From a bacterium (lineage in GTDB: Bacteria; Chloroflexota; Dormibacteria; Aeolococcales; Aeolococcaceae): a DNA stretch of 5,927 nt. The position numbers were made by a program, and so were the translations under genes. Of the stretch, positions 1 to 5,846 are shown in pieces (position 1 is the stretch's first letter; each line of letters begins with the position of its first letter). Where the stretch lies: positions 1-5,927 of the forward strand of contig JAJZMA010000262.1 of NCBI GenBank assembly GCA_021850405.1, read 5' to 3'. The notes below the pieces were generated by a model. It did no database searches, was not told the origin of the DNA, and was given only the letters and a program-made list of their open reading frames with translations.

Positions 1-472
1 CTGTGCTTGAGCGGGCCGGAGCTGGCAGGTGGTCTATGGCCGCAAAGAGGGAAGGCCCGAGCAGGAGTTCAAGCGGAGCAAGACGCCACAGGAGTGGGGT
101 TGGCCCGAACCCTGCGGGAGAGAGCATGATCAGTGAGGATGTTCCCCCAGTCATCTGGGCAGCCAGTTTCGCCGCCACGTAAGCACCAATTGAGTGGCCA
201 ATGATAGTCAAGTCGCCATCCGGCGCAGCATCTGCCAGTGCATGGGTAGCCTCCCGCTCGCGGGCCCGAAGATAGCTGCCCTTGTGCCCTTCGTGGTCAG
301 ACGGAGCAATGACCCTGAAATCCCGGCCCAGCCTGGTCAGAACCCGGTTCCACACCTCATGCGTCTGTCCCAGGCCGGACAGGAGCAGCATTGGCGGCCC
401 AACGCCCGCCTCGAAGTAGCTTCGGGAAGCTCCCTGTCTCCATACCAGATGGTCAGAAGATGCTGGTGCCAT
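1..472 (-). CDS. alpha/beta-hydrolase fold protein, 3' end cut by window edge
   Basis: Translating the minus strand from ATG at 472-470 gives 157 open codons that run off the left edge. The visible part matches the N-terminal half of an alpha/beta hydrolase. There is a beta-strand plus oxyanion-loop segment MLLLSGLGQTHEVW (residues 28-41), where Ser replaces the usual His of the HG motif. An APSDHEGHKGS segment (57-66) follows, in the place of the common APDxxGHGxS. The nucleophile elbow is GHSIG (92-96), with Ser94 the expected nucleophile. Next comes a strand ending LSPAGFGP (117-124). The acid and His of the triad would lie outside the window. The start overlaps the end of the upstream lipoprotein gene by 20 nt, and I see no Shine-Dalgarno, so translation is probably coupled. 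The only in-frame codons upstream before a TAG at 505-503 include no ATG, GTG or TTG. Substrate cannot be told; esterase, lipase or C-C hydrolase are all possible. Family call is firm, function open. Confidence 0.87.
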   Translation of the reverse strand, partial: MAPASSDHLVWRQGASRSYFEAGVGPPMLLLSGLGQTHEVWNRVLTRLGRDFRVIAPSDHEGHKGSYLRAREREATHALADAAPDGDLTIIGHSIGAYVAAKLAAQMTGGTSSLIMLSPAGFGPTPLLWRLAPLELLLGPSLFAAIDHLPAPARSST

Positions 473-1187
473 ATGCTGTGCAGCTGCCAGGTATCGCTGA
501 TACTATCGCTTCCAGGGTCATGGTGAACGGCCCGCTTTGCGGTGTTTCTTCAGTCTCGTCCGCCCCTCCGACCAGCCCTCCTGGTCCGCTGCATATGACG
601 CGTACATCCACTGGAGTGCCTGGAGCGATGCCTGCTGGGAGTGCGAGCGTAGCGGTAACGCCCGCCAGGCCCCCGTCAGTTGAGCAGCCCGGGCAGGTAA
701 CAAGGGGAGGGGCGCTCTGGAAAAAGGCAGGGCCTGGTGTGCCGCCCCATACTGGGCTGGAAAGCGTGACCGATGCCCTGTCGCCCTTTCCCACAAGGTC
801 GAGCCGCTGGGCAAAGCCCACCGTACTTCCAGGTGGAACGGTCTCAGGCTGAGTCTGGGTCGTTCTTACGATGGACCCTGCAGCTGTAGATATCGTAAAT
901 GTGGCTATAACCTGGCCAGCTATGGCGGAGGTGGAGTTGTTGTGCACCAGTGCGACCGGTATGGTGGTGGCCATGTAGGTCCCCAGCCCGCTCGCCACCA
1001 CAGTGAGCGTCTGGCTGCCGTCTGGAACGGGCGTCGCGGACCGAGGGGGGGAGGTAGACGGTGTAGCAGTCTGCGGGGAAGGCGTGCCAGCGCCAATGGG
1101 TGGGACAGTATTGCTGCCACAGGCAGCCAGCAGCAGGGGCAGGAGTGGCAGGAGCAGCAGGAGCAGGAACTGTCTTACAGGGTTCAC
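453..1187 (-). CDS. secreted lipoprotein with possible FxLYD-like beta domain
   Basis: This 244-aa protein starts at GTG (1187-1185) and ends at TGA (455-453). Its N-terminus is a lipoprotein signal: MNPVRQ, then a nearly unbroken Leu run, then lipobox L-A-A-C with the lipidated Cys at residue 23. It should be exported by Sec and anchored to the outer face of the membrane. Residues 24-60 are a Thr/Pro/Ser-rich linker. The rest looks all-beta: residues 60-130 have the rhythm VALVHNNST...GxVVxT...VPPGSTVGF, which resembles FxLYD-type domains of bacterial surface proteins (inference). Four more cysteines (165, 168 in CPGC, 199, 236) could form disulfides. There is no enzymatic motif. No clear Shine-Dalgarno precedes the GTG, and no other in-frame start lies upstream within the stretch checked, so the transcript may be leaderless. 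The end overlaps the alpha/beta-hydrolase gene by 20 nt, so the two probably form an operon. Exact role unknown. Confidence 0.85.
   Translation of the reverse strand: MNPVRQFLLLLLLPLLPLLLAACGSNTVPPIGAGTPSPQTATPSTSPPRSATPVPDGSQTLTVVASGLGTYMATTIPVALVHNNSTSAIAGQVIATFTISTAAGSIVRTTQTQPETVPPGSTVGFAQRLDLVGKGDRASVTLSSPVWGGTPGPAFFQSAPPLVTCPGCSTDGGLAGVTATLALPAGIAPGTPVDVRVICSGPGGLVGGADETEETPQSGPFTMTLEAIVSAIPGSCTAYGTSIF
1131..1168. repeat. imperfect CAG/GAG simple repeat in the lipoprotein signal sequence
   Basis: The plus strand here is almost entirely CAG, GAG and GGG triplet-like units (for example CAGGAG occurring several times). On the minus strand it encodes the Leu-rich hydrophobic core of the lipoprotein signal peptide. 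The repeat explains why spurious Gln/Gly/Ser-rich reading frames appear on the plus strand. It is a low-complexity coding tract, not a mobile or regulatory repeat. Confidence 0.55.
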
Positions 1188-1362
1188 GTAGGTACCATCG
1201 TATAACAGGGAGGTGTTTGGCGCAGCTGCGTCCCCGGGTGCAGTACTGCGGTATTCTGGCCTTCTGCGGTCGGACGATCCAGCCGCTGGGACCGTACCAT
1301 ACTGTTGGTCAACCGGCGTGCGTCGGGGTCAATCGGGGCCGGGACAATTGAGGTAGGAAACT
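1188..1362. promoter_or_regulatory. divergent intergenic region between lipoprotein and ridA genes
   Basis: The 175 nt between the divergent starts must hold promoters for both genes. On the minus strand TATACGAT (1204-1197) lies about 10 nt before the lipoprotein GTG and could be a -10 element for a nearly leaderless transcript. On the plus strand TATAAC (1201-1206) is a five-of-six match to the -10 consensus. The two overlap. I find no convincing -35 hexamer at the right distance for either one, so the exact promoter positions are uncertain. No obvious operator repeat was found. Confidence 0.3.
1351..1358 (+). promoter_or_regulatory. ribosome binding site of the RidA gene
   Basis: AGGTAGGA lies 4 nt before the ATG at 1363. 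It supports this start rather than an internal Met such as residue 21. Confidence 0.6.
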
Positions 1363-1833
1363 ATGGGTGCAGAAGCAAGGCTTGCCGGATTGGGCCTGGT
1401 GCTTCCCGAGCCGCGCAAGCCGATGGCTGGCTACACGATGGCCACCAGCACTGGGGGTGTTCTCTACCTTTCGGGGCATCCTTCTACAGGCAGATCGGCC
1501 CTGCTGGGGAGGGTGCCTGATGAAGTATCGCCCGACGAGGCACATGCAGCTGCCCAATCGGTGGCACTCGACCTGCTTGCAACCATAAGGAGCGTTACGG
1601 GCAGTCTGGATGCTGTTGAGAGAATACTCGCAGTGACAGTCATGGTGAATGCAGCCCCAGGATTTGGGGGGCATCCGCAGATAGCTGATGGGGCATCCAG
1701 CCTGCTGTCGGACCTGTATGGTGAATCTGGAATTCACTCTCGCGTGGCTTTCGGCGTGTCATCGCTGCCCGGCAATGCGACGCTGGAGATAAGTATGGTC
1801 GCTGCACTGTTGCCAGCGGGCCAGGCACTCTAG
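1363..1833 (+). CDS. RidA family protein (YjgF/YER057c/UK114)
   Basis: A complete 156-aa protein, within the normal size for the slightly longer RidA-like subgroup. RidA proteins form trimers and the archetypes hydrolyse reactive enamine/imine intermediates made by PLP enzymes, protecting those enzymes in the cytoplasm. Visible family marks are the early strand VLYLSGHPS (33-41), a helix with DLLATIRSVTGSLDAVERI (70-88), the VTVMVNA strand (91-97), and the C-terminal HSRVAFGVSSLPGNATLEI block (125-143). Arg127 sits where archetypal RidA has its substrate carboxylate-binding Arg (R105 in E. coli), and the LP-x-x-A pattern follows as expected. The start ATG has AGGTAGGA 3-12 nt upstream. The gene stands alone: it is divergent from the lipoprotein gene and 343 nt before the ABC transporter gene. 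Deaminase activity is likely but not proven, because many RidA subgroups have other or unknown activities. Confidence 0.9.
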   Translation: MGAEARLAGLGLVLPEPRKPMAGYTMATSTGGVLYLSGHPSTGRSALLGRVPDEVSPDEAHAAAQSVALDLLATIRSVTGSLDAVERILAVTVMVNAAPGFGGHPQIADGASSLLSDLYGESGIHSRVAFGVSSLPGNATLEISMVAALLPAGQAL

Positions 1834-1843
1834 CACTGTCATC

Positions 1844-1865
1844 CAGGCCATCCTGTGTTCTTTTG
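1844..1865 (+). terminator. possible weak intrinsic terminator after the RidA gene
   Basis: Eleven nt after the RidA stop codon, CAGG (1844-1847) and CCTG (1852-1855) can pair around a CCAT loop. They are followed by TGTTCTTTTG, a T-rich stretch, with a second TTTTT run at 1871-1875. The stem is only 4 bp, so this is a weak candidate. If it is not used, ridA and the ABC gene could be cotranscribed. Confidence 0.25.
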
Positions 1866-2164
1866 TAACCTTTTTAGACGGGCCTTGCTGAGTCGGGGAC
1901 GAATTGCAGCTGCTCCCGGCAGGGTCGTCATATTCTTCCCGTTCTCCCTCGTGTGATAGCCTTTGCTGTCTCGGCTTTTACTCTCTGGGCTGGAATGCCT
2001 GCGGGAGGAGCCGGATGCTGGCCCCAATGCATGCGGTCACCAAGCGCCTGTTTTTTACAGTACGCCTGACTGGTGGCAACCCCCGGTACTTCGTGAGGAG
2101 TGCCGAACTGGCGCACAGGGGAACAAGCGAGGGGGGGCCGTTACTGGGGACTGAGGGACAGGAT

Positions 2165-2170
2165 GGAGGT
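2165..2170 (+). promoter_or_regulatory. strong ribosome binding site that fixes the ABC gene start at GTG
   Basis: GGAGGT is followed by a 6-nt spacer (ATTTTG) and then GTG at 2177. This is near-ideal Shine-Dalgarno spacing and is the main reason for choosing GTG 2177 over ATG 1904 or ATG 2015. Confidence 0.8.
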
Positions 2171-2176
2171 ATTTTG

Positions 2177-3940
2177 GTGAAAGCGTCGGCGTCGAAGACG
2201 CTTGTTTTTGCACTCACAGCAGTAAAGCCCTACCGCTCCATGCTCCTCTATAGCTGGCTGGCAGTTGGTCTGGGAGTGCTGGTTGGGGATGTGGCAACGC
2301 CGCTCGTGTTTGCTGACGCGCTGCAGAAGATAACCCAGCTGAATCTTCATTCCAGTCTGTGGGCGACCTTTGGACCACTGCTGCTTGCGTATGCCGCACT
2401 GCTTGTGGCTGGAACCGCTGTGTGGCGGCTTGCCGGCTGGCTGGAATGGGAGGGCTGTACCAGGGCTTTTTCCCATTCCATTGAACTGGCATTTAACCGG
2501 TTACTGGAGCTTGGATATCGCTGGCATGTGGATCATGCTTCCGGGGAGGTCTCATCCACGCTTTCGACCTTTTCATGGGCACTCATGGAAGCTATCGATG
2601 ACACTACCTGGGGGCTGCTTCGGATAGCGCTTGTGGTGCTGGCAGCAATAGTTGTGCTGCTCATAGTGGCACTTCCGGTTGGGTTAATCGTTGCCCTGTT
2701 TGTCATTTTGTTTGTTCTTGTCATGTGGCATTTCTCAAAGCCAGTATCGGTGGCATCGGAGGAGTTTTCGAAAGCACATGCTGCTGCCGAGGGAACCGCG
2801 TTTGATGTTATCCGCAATATTGCCACCGTACTTTCCCAGTCAACTGAGGAGCAGGAGCGAGGAAGGGTCCATGATCTGCTGCAGAAATCGGTTCGCGCAG
2901 ATCTGGTGGCACGACGCAGCTTCAGTGTCACGCGCACATGGATGGAAGGGGTCCTCTCCCTGATGACCTGGGGTGCCCTGATGGTTGGCGTCATACTGGC
3001 CCTGCACCGGGACGCGCAAGCTGGCACGATCTATCTGATCCTCTATTACGCAAGCCAGGTTTCGTCCCTGATGACGGAAAGTTTTGAGGTGGTCCGCTCC
3101 CTGTCGCGGGCGATGGGGAGGGCCAGCAAGCTGGTCGCGCTCCTTGAAACCAGCCCGGATGTAGCAGACCATCCTGCGGGACGCACACTTGCAGTTGGCG
3201 CAGGTCAAATTGCCTTCAGGTCTGTGTCCTTTGCCTACAGGAAAGGCAAGCCTGTGATTCACGAGCTATCGCTTGACGTTTCGCCCGGGGAGCATGTTGG
3301 GATCGTAGGTCCATCCGGGTCAGGCAAGTCAACCCTGACCAGGCTGGTTATGCGCTTCATGGACGTTGACGGTGGTGAGATATGGATTGACGGACAGCCG
3401 ATCCATGAGGTAACGCAGCAGTCGTTGCGGCGCAGTATCTCCTACGTGCCCCAGGACCCCCAGATGTTGCACCGGACCATCGCTGAAAACATCTGGTATG
3501 GCAAGGATGGCCCGGTAGACCACAGCCAGGTCGCAAGCGTTGGGGAGGCGGCTCATGTCTCTGAGTTTGTAAACCAGCTGCCTGACGGATACAACACTGT
3601 TGTGGGGGAAAGGGGAATGAAGCTCTCTGGCGGCCAACGGCAGCGCGTGGCTATTGCCCAGGCAATGCTGAAAAACGCGCGTATCCTCCTGCTGGATGAG
3701 GCGACCAGTGCGCTCGACTCAGAGTCGGAACGCCTGGTTCAGGATGCGCTCTGGAAGCTCATGAGTACGGCAACCGCTCTGGTGGTCGCTCACCGGCTTT
3801 CCACCATCTCCCATATGGACCGGATAGCGGTTCTGGAGAACGGCATTGTGACCGAGGTAGGCAATCATACTGAGCTGCTCGCCAGGCGCGGAAAATACTA
3901 TCGCCTCTGGCAGCATCAGTCTGGAGGCTTTATAACCTAG
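2177..3940 (+). CDS. ABC transporter half-transporter, permease fused to ATP-binding domain (exporter type)
   Basis: A 587-aa protein with the usual length and order of a type IV (MsbA/Sav1866-like) exporter half-transporter. The N-terminal membrane domain has hydrophobic segments at about 22-45, 61-85, 147-183, 255-277 and 282-300. The C-terminal ATPase is complete. Its A-loop Tyr is near 354 and Walker A is GPSGSGKST (378-386). The Q-loop is in YVPQDPQ (423-429, Gln426), and the signature is LSGGQ (483-487). Walker B is ILLLDEAT (503-510) with catalytic Glu508. SALD forms the D-loop (511-514), and the switch His is 539 in AHRLST. With every catalytic residue intact, it should pump substrate out of the cytoplasm as a dimer. 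No second half-transporter lies next to it, so a homodimer is the simplest reading, or the partner is encoded elsewhere. Substrate (drug, lipid or peptide) cannot be deduced. No peptidase C39 domain is present. Confidence 0.95.
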   Translation: MKASASKTLVFALTAVKPYRSMLLYSWLAVGLGVLVGDVATPLVFADALQKITQLNLHSSLWATFGPLLLAYAALLVAGTAVWRLAGWLEWEGCTRAFSHSIELAFNRLLELGYRWHVDHASGEVSSTLSTFSWALMEAIDDTTWGLLRIALVVLAAIVVLLIVALPVGLIVALFVILFVLVMWHFSKPVSVASEEFSKAHAAAEGTAFDVIRNIATVLSQSTEEQERGRVHDLLQKSVRADLVARRSFSVTRTWMEGVLSLMTWGALMVGVILALHRDAQAGTIYLILYYASQVSSLMTESFEVVRSLSRAMGRASKLVALLETSPDVADHPAGRTLAVGAGQIAFRSVSFAYRKGKPVIHELSLDVSPGEHVGIVGPSGSGKSTLTRLVMRFMDVDGGEIWIDGQPIHEVTQQSLRRSISYVPQDPQMLHRTIAENIWYGKDGPVDHSQVASVGEAAHVSEFVNQLPDGYNTVVGERGMKLSGGQRQRVAIAQAMLKNARILLLDEATSALDSESERLVQDALWKLMSTATALVVAHRLSTISHMDRIAVLENGIVTEVGNHTELLARRGKYYRLWQHQSGGFIT

Positions 3941-3952
3941 TGAACCTGTCAA

Positions 3953-3967
3953 TCCCTGAGTCAGGGA
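3953..3967. terminator. short perfect palindrome after the ABC gene, possible hairpin
   Basis: TCCCTGA and TCAGGGA flank a single G, beginning 12 nt after the ABC stop codon. As RNA it could form a TCCCT/AGGGA stem with a 5-nt loop, but no T-tract follows. It may be a transcript-end hairpin or a protein-binding dyad. The position favours the former, but evidence is thin. Confidence 0.35.
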
Positions 3968-4050
3968 GCCCAGGCGCTGGCGATAGGGGATGGGCTGGTT
4001 TTCACCTGCCCGCTTGCCTCGGGCCTTAGCTTACTGTTGGGTTTCGTCCG

Positions 4051-4065
4051 CCCCCCCTCCCCCCC
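4051..4065 (-). repeat. C7-T-C7 tract, G-quadruplex motif on the minus strand
   Basis: Seven C, one T and seven C on the plus strand give G7-A-G7 on the minus strand. This is enough for four GGG runs with single-nucleotide loops, a compact G-quadruplex motif. It sits in the intergenic space downstream of both convergent genes. Such a homopolymer tract is also prone to length errors in sequencing and replication. Confidence 0.6.
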
Positions 4066-4268
4066 TGGCCAGCAGGGGTGGCAAGAGAGCAGCGCGTTCC
4101 ATGGGATTCGTGCGTGTGTGCTGTTCCAGGGGATGGGCCGCTGACTCCGGCTCGGGGTGGAGAGTGCCTGGTGGGGCCCCCGCGTCGTACCCCACCTCTT
4201 GCCGGGATGGTCAATGGCAGGGTAGTTCCCTGGAGCAGCTGGCTCTGGACTCCACGGTGATAGCGGAG

Positions 4269-4640
4269 TTAAAGGGCGAATGGGCCGAACCTGCCCCAGG
4301 CAATGAGCGCAGCGCAGATACCCAGCGCCAGTGTCATGTACGCGTTGGAGTGTTCATGCCTTTTCATGTGTATCGTGACAGCGCCAGCCATGATGACCAG
4401 CAGTCCACATGCGGCAATCGGTGTAAGCAGTGGGGCAATCCTGGTTGCAGCTGGAAGGGTGAGCCCTAGCGCGCCAAGCACCTCCAGAGCTCCAAGTCCT
4501 TTCAGCATCCAGGGCTGGAACGGCACTGCCCAGGTCATCTTTTTTTCAAGCGTTTGCTTGGGGGTGGCGAGCTTCATGAAGCCGGCAGTCAGGAAGACAA
4601 GCGCCAGTATGGATTGCAGTATCCATAGCAATATGCTCAT
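4269..4640 (-). CDS. DoxX-like family small membrane protein
   Basis: A complete 123-aa protein with four hydrophobic segments at about 4-22, 46-63, 68-90 and 100-118, typical of the DoxX/DoxX-like family. The early TAGFMKLATPKQTL motif (18-31) and the GALEVLGALGLTLP helix (50-63) are characteristic family blocks. DoxX-like proteins are small four-helix inner-membrane proteins. Some are linked to thiosulfate:quinone oxidoreduction or oxidative-stress complexes, but most have no assigned reaction, so no enzyme activity is claimed here. The ATG (4640-4638) follows a good AGGA, 6 nt upstream. A short HMKRHEHSN loop (91-99) is His/basic rich. The gene lies 122 nt downstream of the unknown 221-aa gene on the same strand. 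It may be cotranscribed or have its own promoter. Confidence 0.88.
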   Translation of the reverse strand: MSILLWILQSILALVFLTAGFMKLATPKQTLEKKMTWAVPFQPWMLKGLGALEVLGALGLTLPAATRIAPLLTPIAACGLLVIMAGAVTIHMKRHEHSNAYMTLALGICAALIAWGRFGPFAL

Positions 4641-4688
4641 CTCTTTTCCTGCATCCCTGGTTCTTGTCCGCTTCCCGCAACCCAGGCT

Positions 4689-4703
4689 GCCACCAGAAGT
4701 GGC
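4689..4703. repeat. small inverted repeat between the unknown gene and the DoxX gene
   Basis: GCCAC (4689-4693) and GTGGC (4699-4703) flank a CAGAA loop in the 122-nt gap. No T-tract follows on the minus strand, so it is not a standard terminator. It could be an operator or a processing hairpin. Short enough to be chance. Confidence 0.25.
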
Positions 4704-4762
4704 CCGCAGGGTGCGTCCCCGCTGGGTGGGTCAGTATCTGGCTTTGGCAGCAAGGGATATAC

Positions 4763-5428
4763 CTAGCTTATCCCTGCCAGATCTCCCTCAGGGAAAGGGG
4801 TGGTAGGCACAGGAGCACTGAAGGTCTTGCGGGCGATGCTGTTGAGGGTTGCCACAAAACCTGCAACATTGAGCTTTTCAAGTGTTCCTGGTTTGCGGTG
4901 GTAGCGCATCGCCAGCTCAACGGCTGTAGCTGTCCAGGGGCGATTTGGCCATGTTACAGAGATGCCAGCACCATTGCTAAGTGGGGTTTTGTCAAGCGTA
5001 ACCGCGCATGAATGGGTTCCCTGCCCCATCTCCAGCCTTGCAAACCAGAAGTTTCCAAGCAGGGATTGCTGCCTTGCCCGGCTCACTGCCTGGGAGAACC
5101 ACTCCCGCTCCTGACTATTGGAGAGACGGTAGCGCTTCCGTGATCCATCCACATAAAGCACTGCTGTGACGTGGTGGTCTACCAGAGGATCCCCTTCGGA
5201 GTGGCCTCCCAGGTCGGCGGCCATGCCTTTGGTGAGGCTGGCCGCCAGCTCCAGGCTCAGGTCGGTGATGGTCAGATGGGTGGGCACCCGGAGAGTCGAG
5301 TAGCCACCATGGTGAGCATGTACGTTGTACTGGGCCAGCAGGTTCCCGGCTGAGTCGATAGTGAACCTGCTGGACAGGTCGTTGCTGTGGGTGCCGCTGG
5401 GTAGGCGGCGTATTGAGATGTTGGTCAT
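4763..5428 (-). CDS. conserved-looking soluble protein of unknown function, His-rich
   Basis: I do not recognise this 221-aa protein. The start is set at ATG 5428-5426, because GGGAG lies about 5 nt upstream. The frame is open 66 codons further, to 5626, but that extension is low-quality sequence and lacks a good ribosome binding site. The protein has no signal peptide or membrane segment and a single Cys (141). Predicted strands alternate with turns in the first half: SRFTIDSAGNLLAQYNVHAHHGG (20-42), LTITDLSLELAASL (52-65), HHVTAVLYVDGSRKRYRLSN (85-104). A likely helix follows (EREWFSQAVSRARQQSLL, 107-124), then more strands and a C-terminal helix near 182-200. His residues cluster at 37, 39, 40, 76, 85 and 86, which might bind metal (inference). 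Codon use looks like its neighbours, so the gene is probably real. DoxX follows on the same strand, and nuoA is divergent. Confidence 0.72.
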   Translation of the reverse strand: MTNISIRRLPSGTHSNDLSSRFTIDSAGNLLAQYNVHAHHGGYSTLRVPTHLTITDLSLELAASLTKGMAADLGGHSEGDPLVDHHVTAVLYVDGSRKRYRLSNSQEREWFSQAVSRARQQSLLGNFWFARLEMGQGTHSCAVTLDKTPLSNGAGISVTWPNRPWTATAVELAMRYHRKPGTLEKLNVAGFVATLNSIARKTFSAPVPTTPFPEGDLAGIS

Positions 5429-5846
5429 GGACGCTCCCGTACTTGAATTGGCCTGCTTGTAGTTTGGCGCGTAAGCGATGCTTGCCACGCTAATCAGGTG
5501 TATCGTATGACAATAAGGCGAGCATCTGTTCTGGAATGTAACGGGAGCCCTGTTCTGGTGCAGCGCCGCCCTGGGTGTCGCCCCGATCCACCAAGGCTGT
5601 AACAGTACCCTGGCCTGTCTATCCATACGGGCCAGTCTTGCCAGACTGCTTTTTTATGGTGTCCAGCCATTCCTCCTGGGAGAGTGGAGCCTGGAGGGAG
5701 CAGGCGGACGCGTGCGCCGGCAGAGTGGCTGACGGTACTCCCAGGGCTGCTCTCCTGGTGGACGCAGTGATCCACCTGCCTACTGGGACGCCTGGGTCCA
5801 GGAGTCCGGGACTCATGGAGTCAAATGGTCGCCCCCCTTTGGTAGC
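5429..5846. promoter_or_regulatory. divergent intergenic region between the unknown gene and nuoA
   Basis: These 418 nt hold no convincing gene. Two open frames across it (minus 5775-5494 and plus 5575-5910) have random-looking composition, and the plus one overlaps the nuoA start in another frame. For the leftward gene, ATACGAT (minus, 5508-5502) could be a -10 element; the same 7-mer precedes the lipoprotein gene. The right half is rich in dyads: CCAGG/CCTGG (5741-5745, 5754-5758), GGTGGA/TCCACC (5757-5762, 5771-5776), CCTGG/CCAGG (5791-5795, 5798-5802) and the GAGTC/GACTC set. This suggests a structured leader or operator region for the nuo operon. No -35/-10 pair for nuoA could be placed confidently. 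Confidence 0.4.
5802..5822. repeat. alternating inverted repeats upstream of nuoA
   Basis: Three half-sites follow one another with 3-nt spacers: GAGTC (5802-5806), GACTC (5810-5814) and GAGTC (5818-5822). The middle element is complementary to both outer ones, so two overlapping dyads or two mutually exclusive small hairpins exist. The outer copies repeat at a 16-nt interval, and both are preceded by G. The set ends 24 nt before the nuoA ATG. Confidence 0.5.

Larger units (their letters stand above)
1834..2176 (+). other. noncoding leader of the ABC transporter gene, potentially structured
   Basis: The 343 nt between ridA and the ABC gene hold no credible protein. The reading frame of the ABC gene stays open back to 1904, but that stretch encodes a Cys/Ser/Arg-rich sequence with no resemblance to transporter N-termini. 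The last 120 nt can fold. CGGTACT (2084-2090) pairs with AGTGCCG (2099-2105), including one G-U. The same AGTGCC region can instead pair downstream, with GTGCC (2100-2104) against GGCGC (2110-2114). CCCC at 2080-2083 can pair with GGGG at 2118-2121. Four G-runs (2118-2121, 2131-2137, 2146-2149, 2155-2157) precede the ribosome binding site. It matches no riboswitch class I recognise. No clear sigma-70 promoter was found. Confidence 0.4.
3941..4268. other. noncoding region between convergent genes (ABC gene and DoxX gene)
   Basis: The 328 nt here contain no reading frame with protein-like composition on either strand. The frames that are open are Gly/Pro/Arg-rich products of GC skew. I looked for tRNA features (acceptor pairing, GGTTCGA-like arm) and saw none. 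It holds the palindrome near 3960, the C7-T-C7 tract at 4051-4065, and a weak CAGGG/CCCTG hairpin (4218-4222 with 4228-4232) that could end the DoxX transcript coming from the right. Otherwise nothing is recognised. Confidence 0.5.

Noticed and set aside
194..852. Plus-strand open frames (194-526 and 391-852)
   Set aside because: They lie antisense to the hydrolase and lipoprotein genes, whose minus-strand products show clear motifs (GHSIG, lipobox).
2060..2125. Possible known riboswitch (SAM, T-box or cobalamin) or group II intron fragment, suggested by GGTGGCAAC and GTGCCGAACTGG
   Set aside because: Key consensus elements and pairings of these classes are missing. Only a generic structured leader can be supported without a covariance search.
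1904..2176. 91-codon N-terminal extension of the ABC transporter frame
   Set aside because: The translated extension is Cys/Ser/Arg-rich with no transporter character, and the GGAGGT-6-nt-GTG at 2165-2179 is a far better start giving the normal half-transporter length.
4026..4214. Minus-strand 62-aa frame in the convergent intergenic region
   Set aside because: Gly/Arg/Pro-rich low-complexity translation across the C7-T-C7 tract, with no protein-like features.
4784..4794. TCCCTCAGGGA palindrome resembling the one at 3953-3967
   Set aside because: It lies inside the last codons of the unknown gene and the match to the other palindrome is partial, so a shared regulatory site is not supported.
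5429..5626. 66-codon extension of the unknown minus-strand gene to 5626
   Set aside because: The extension reads as random noncoding sequence, and the ATG at 5428 has a GGGAG ribosome binding site.
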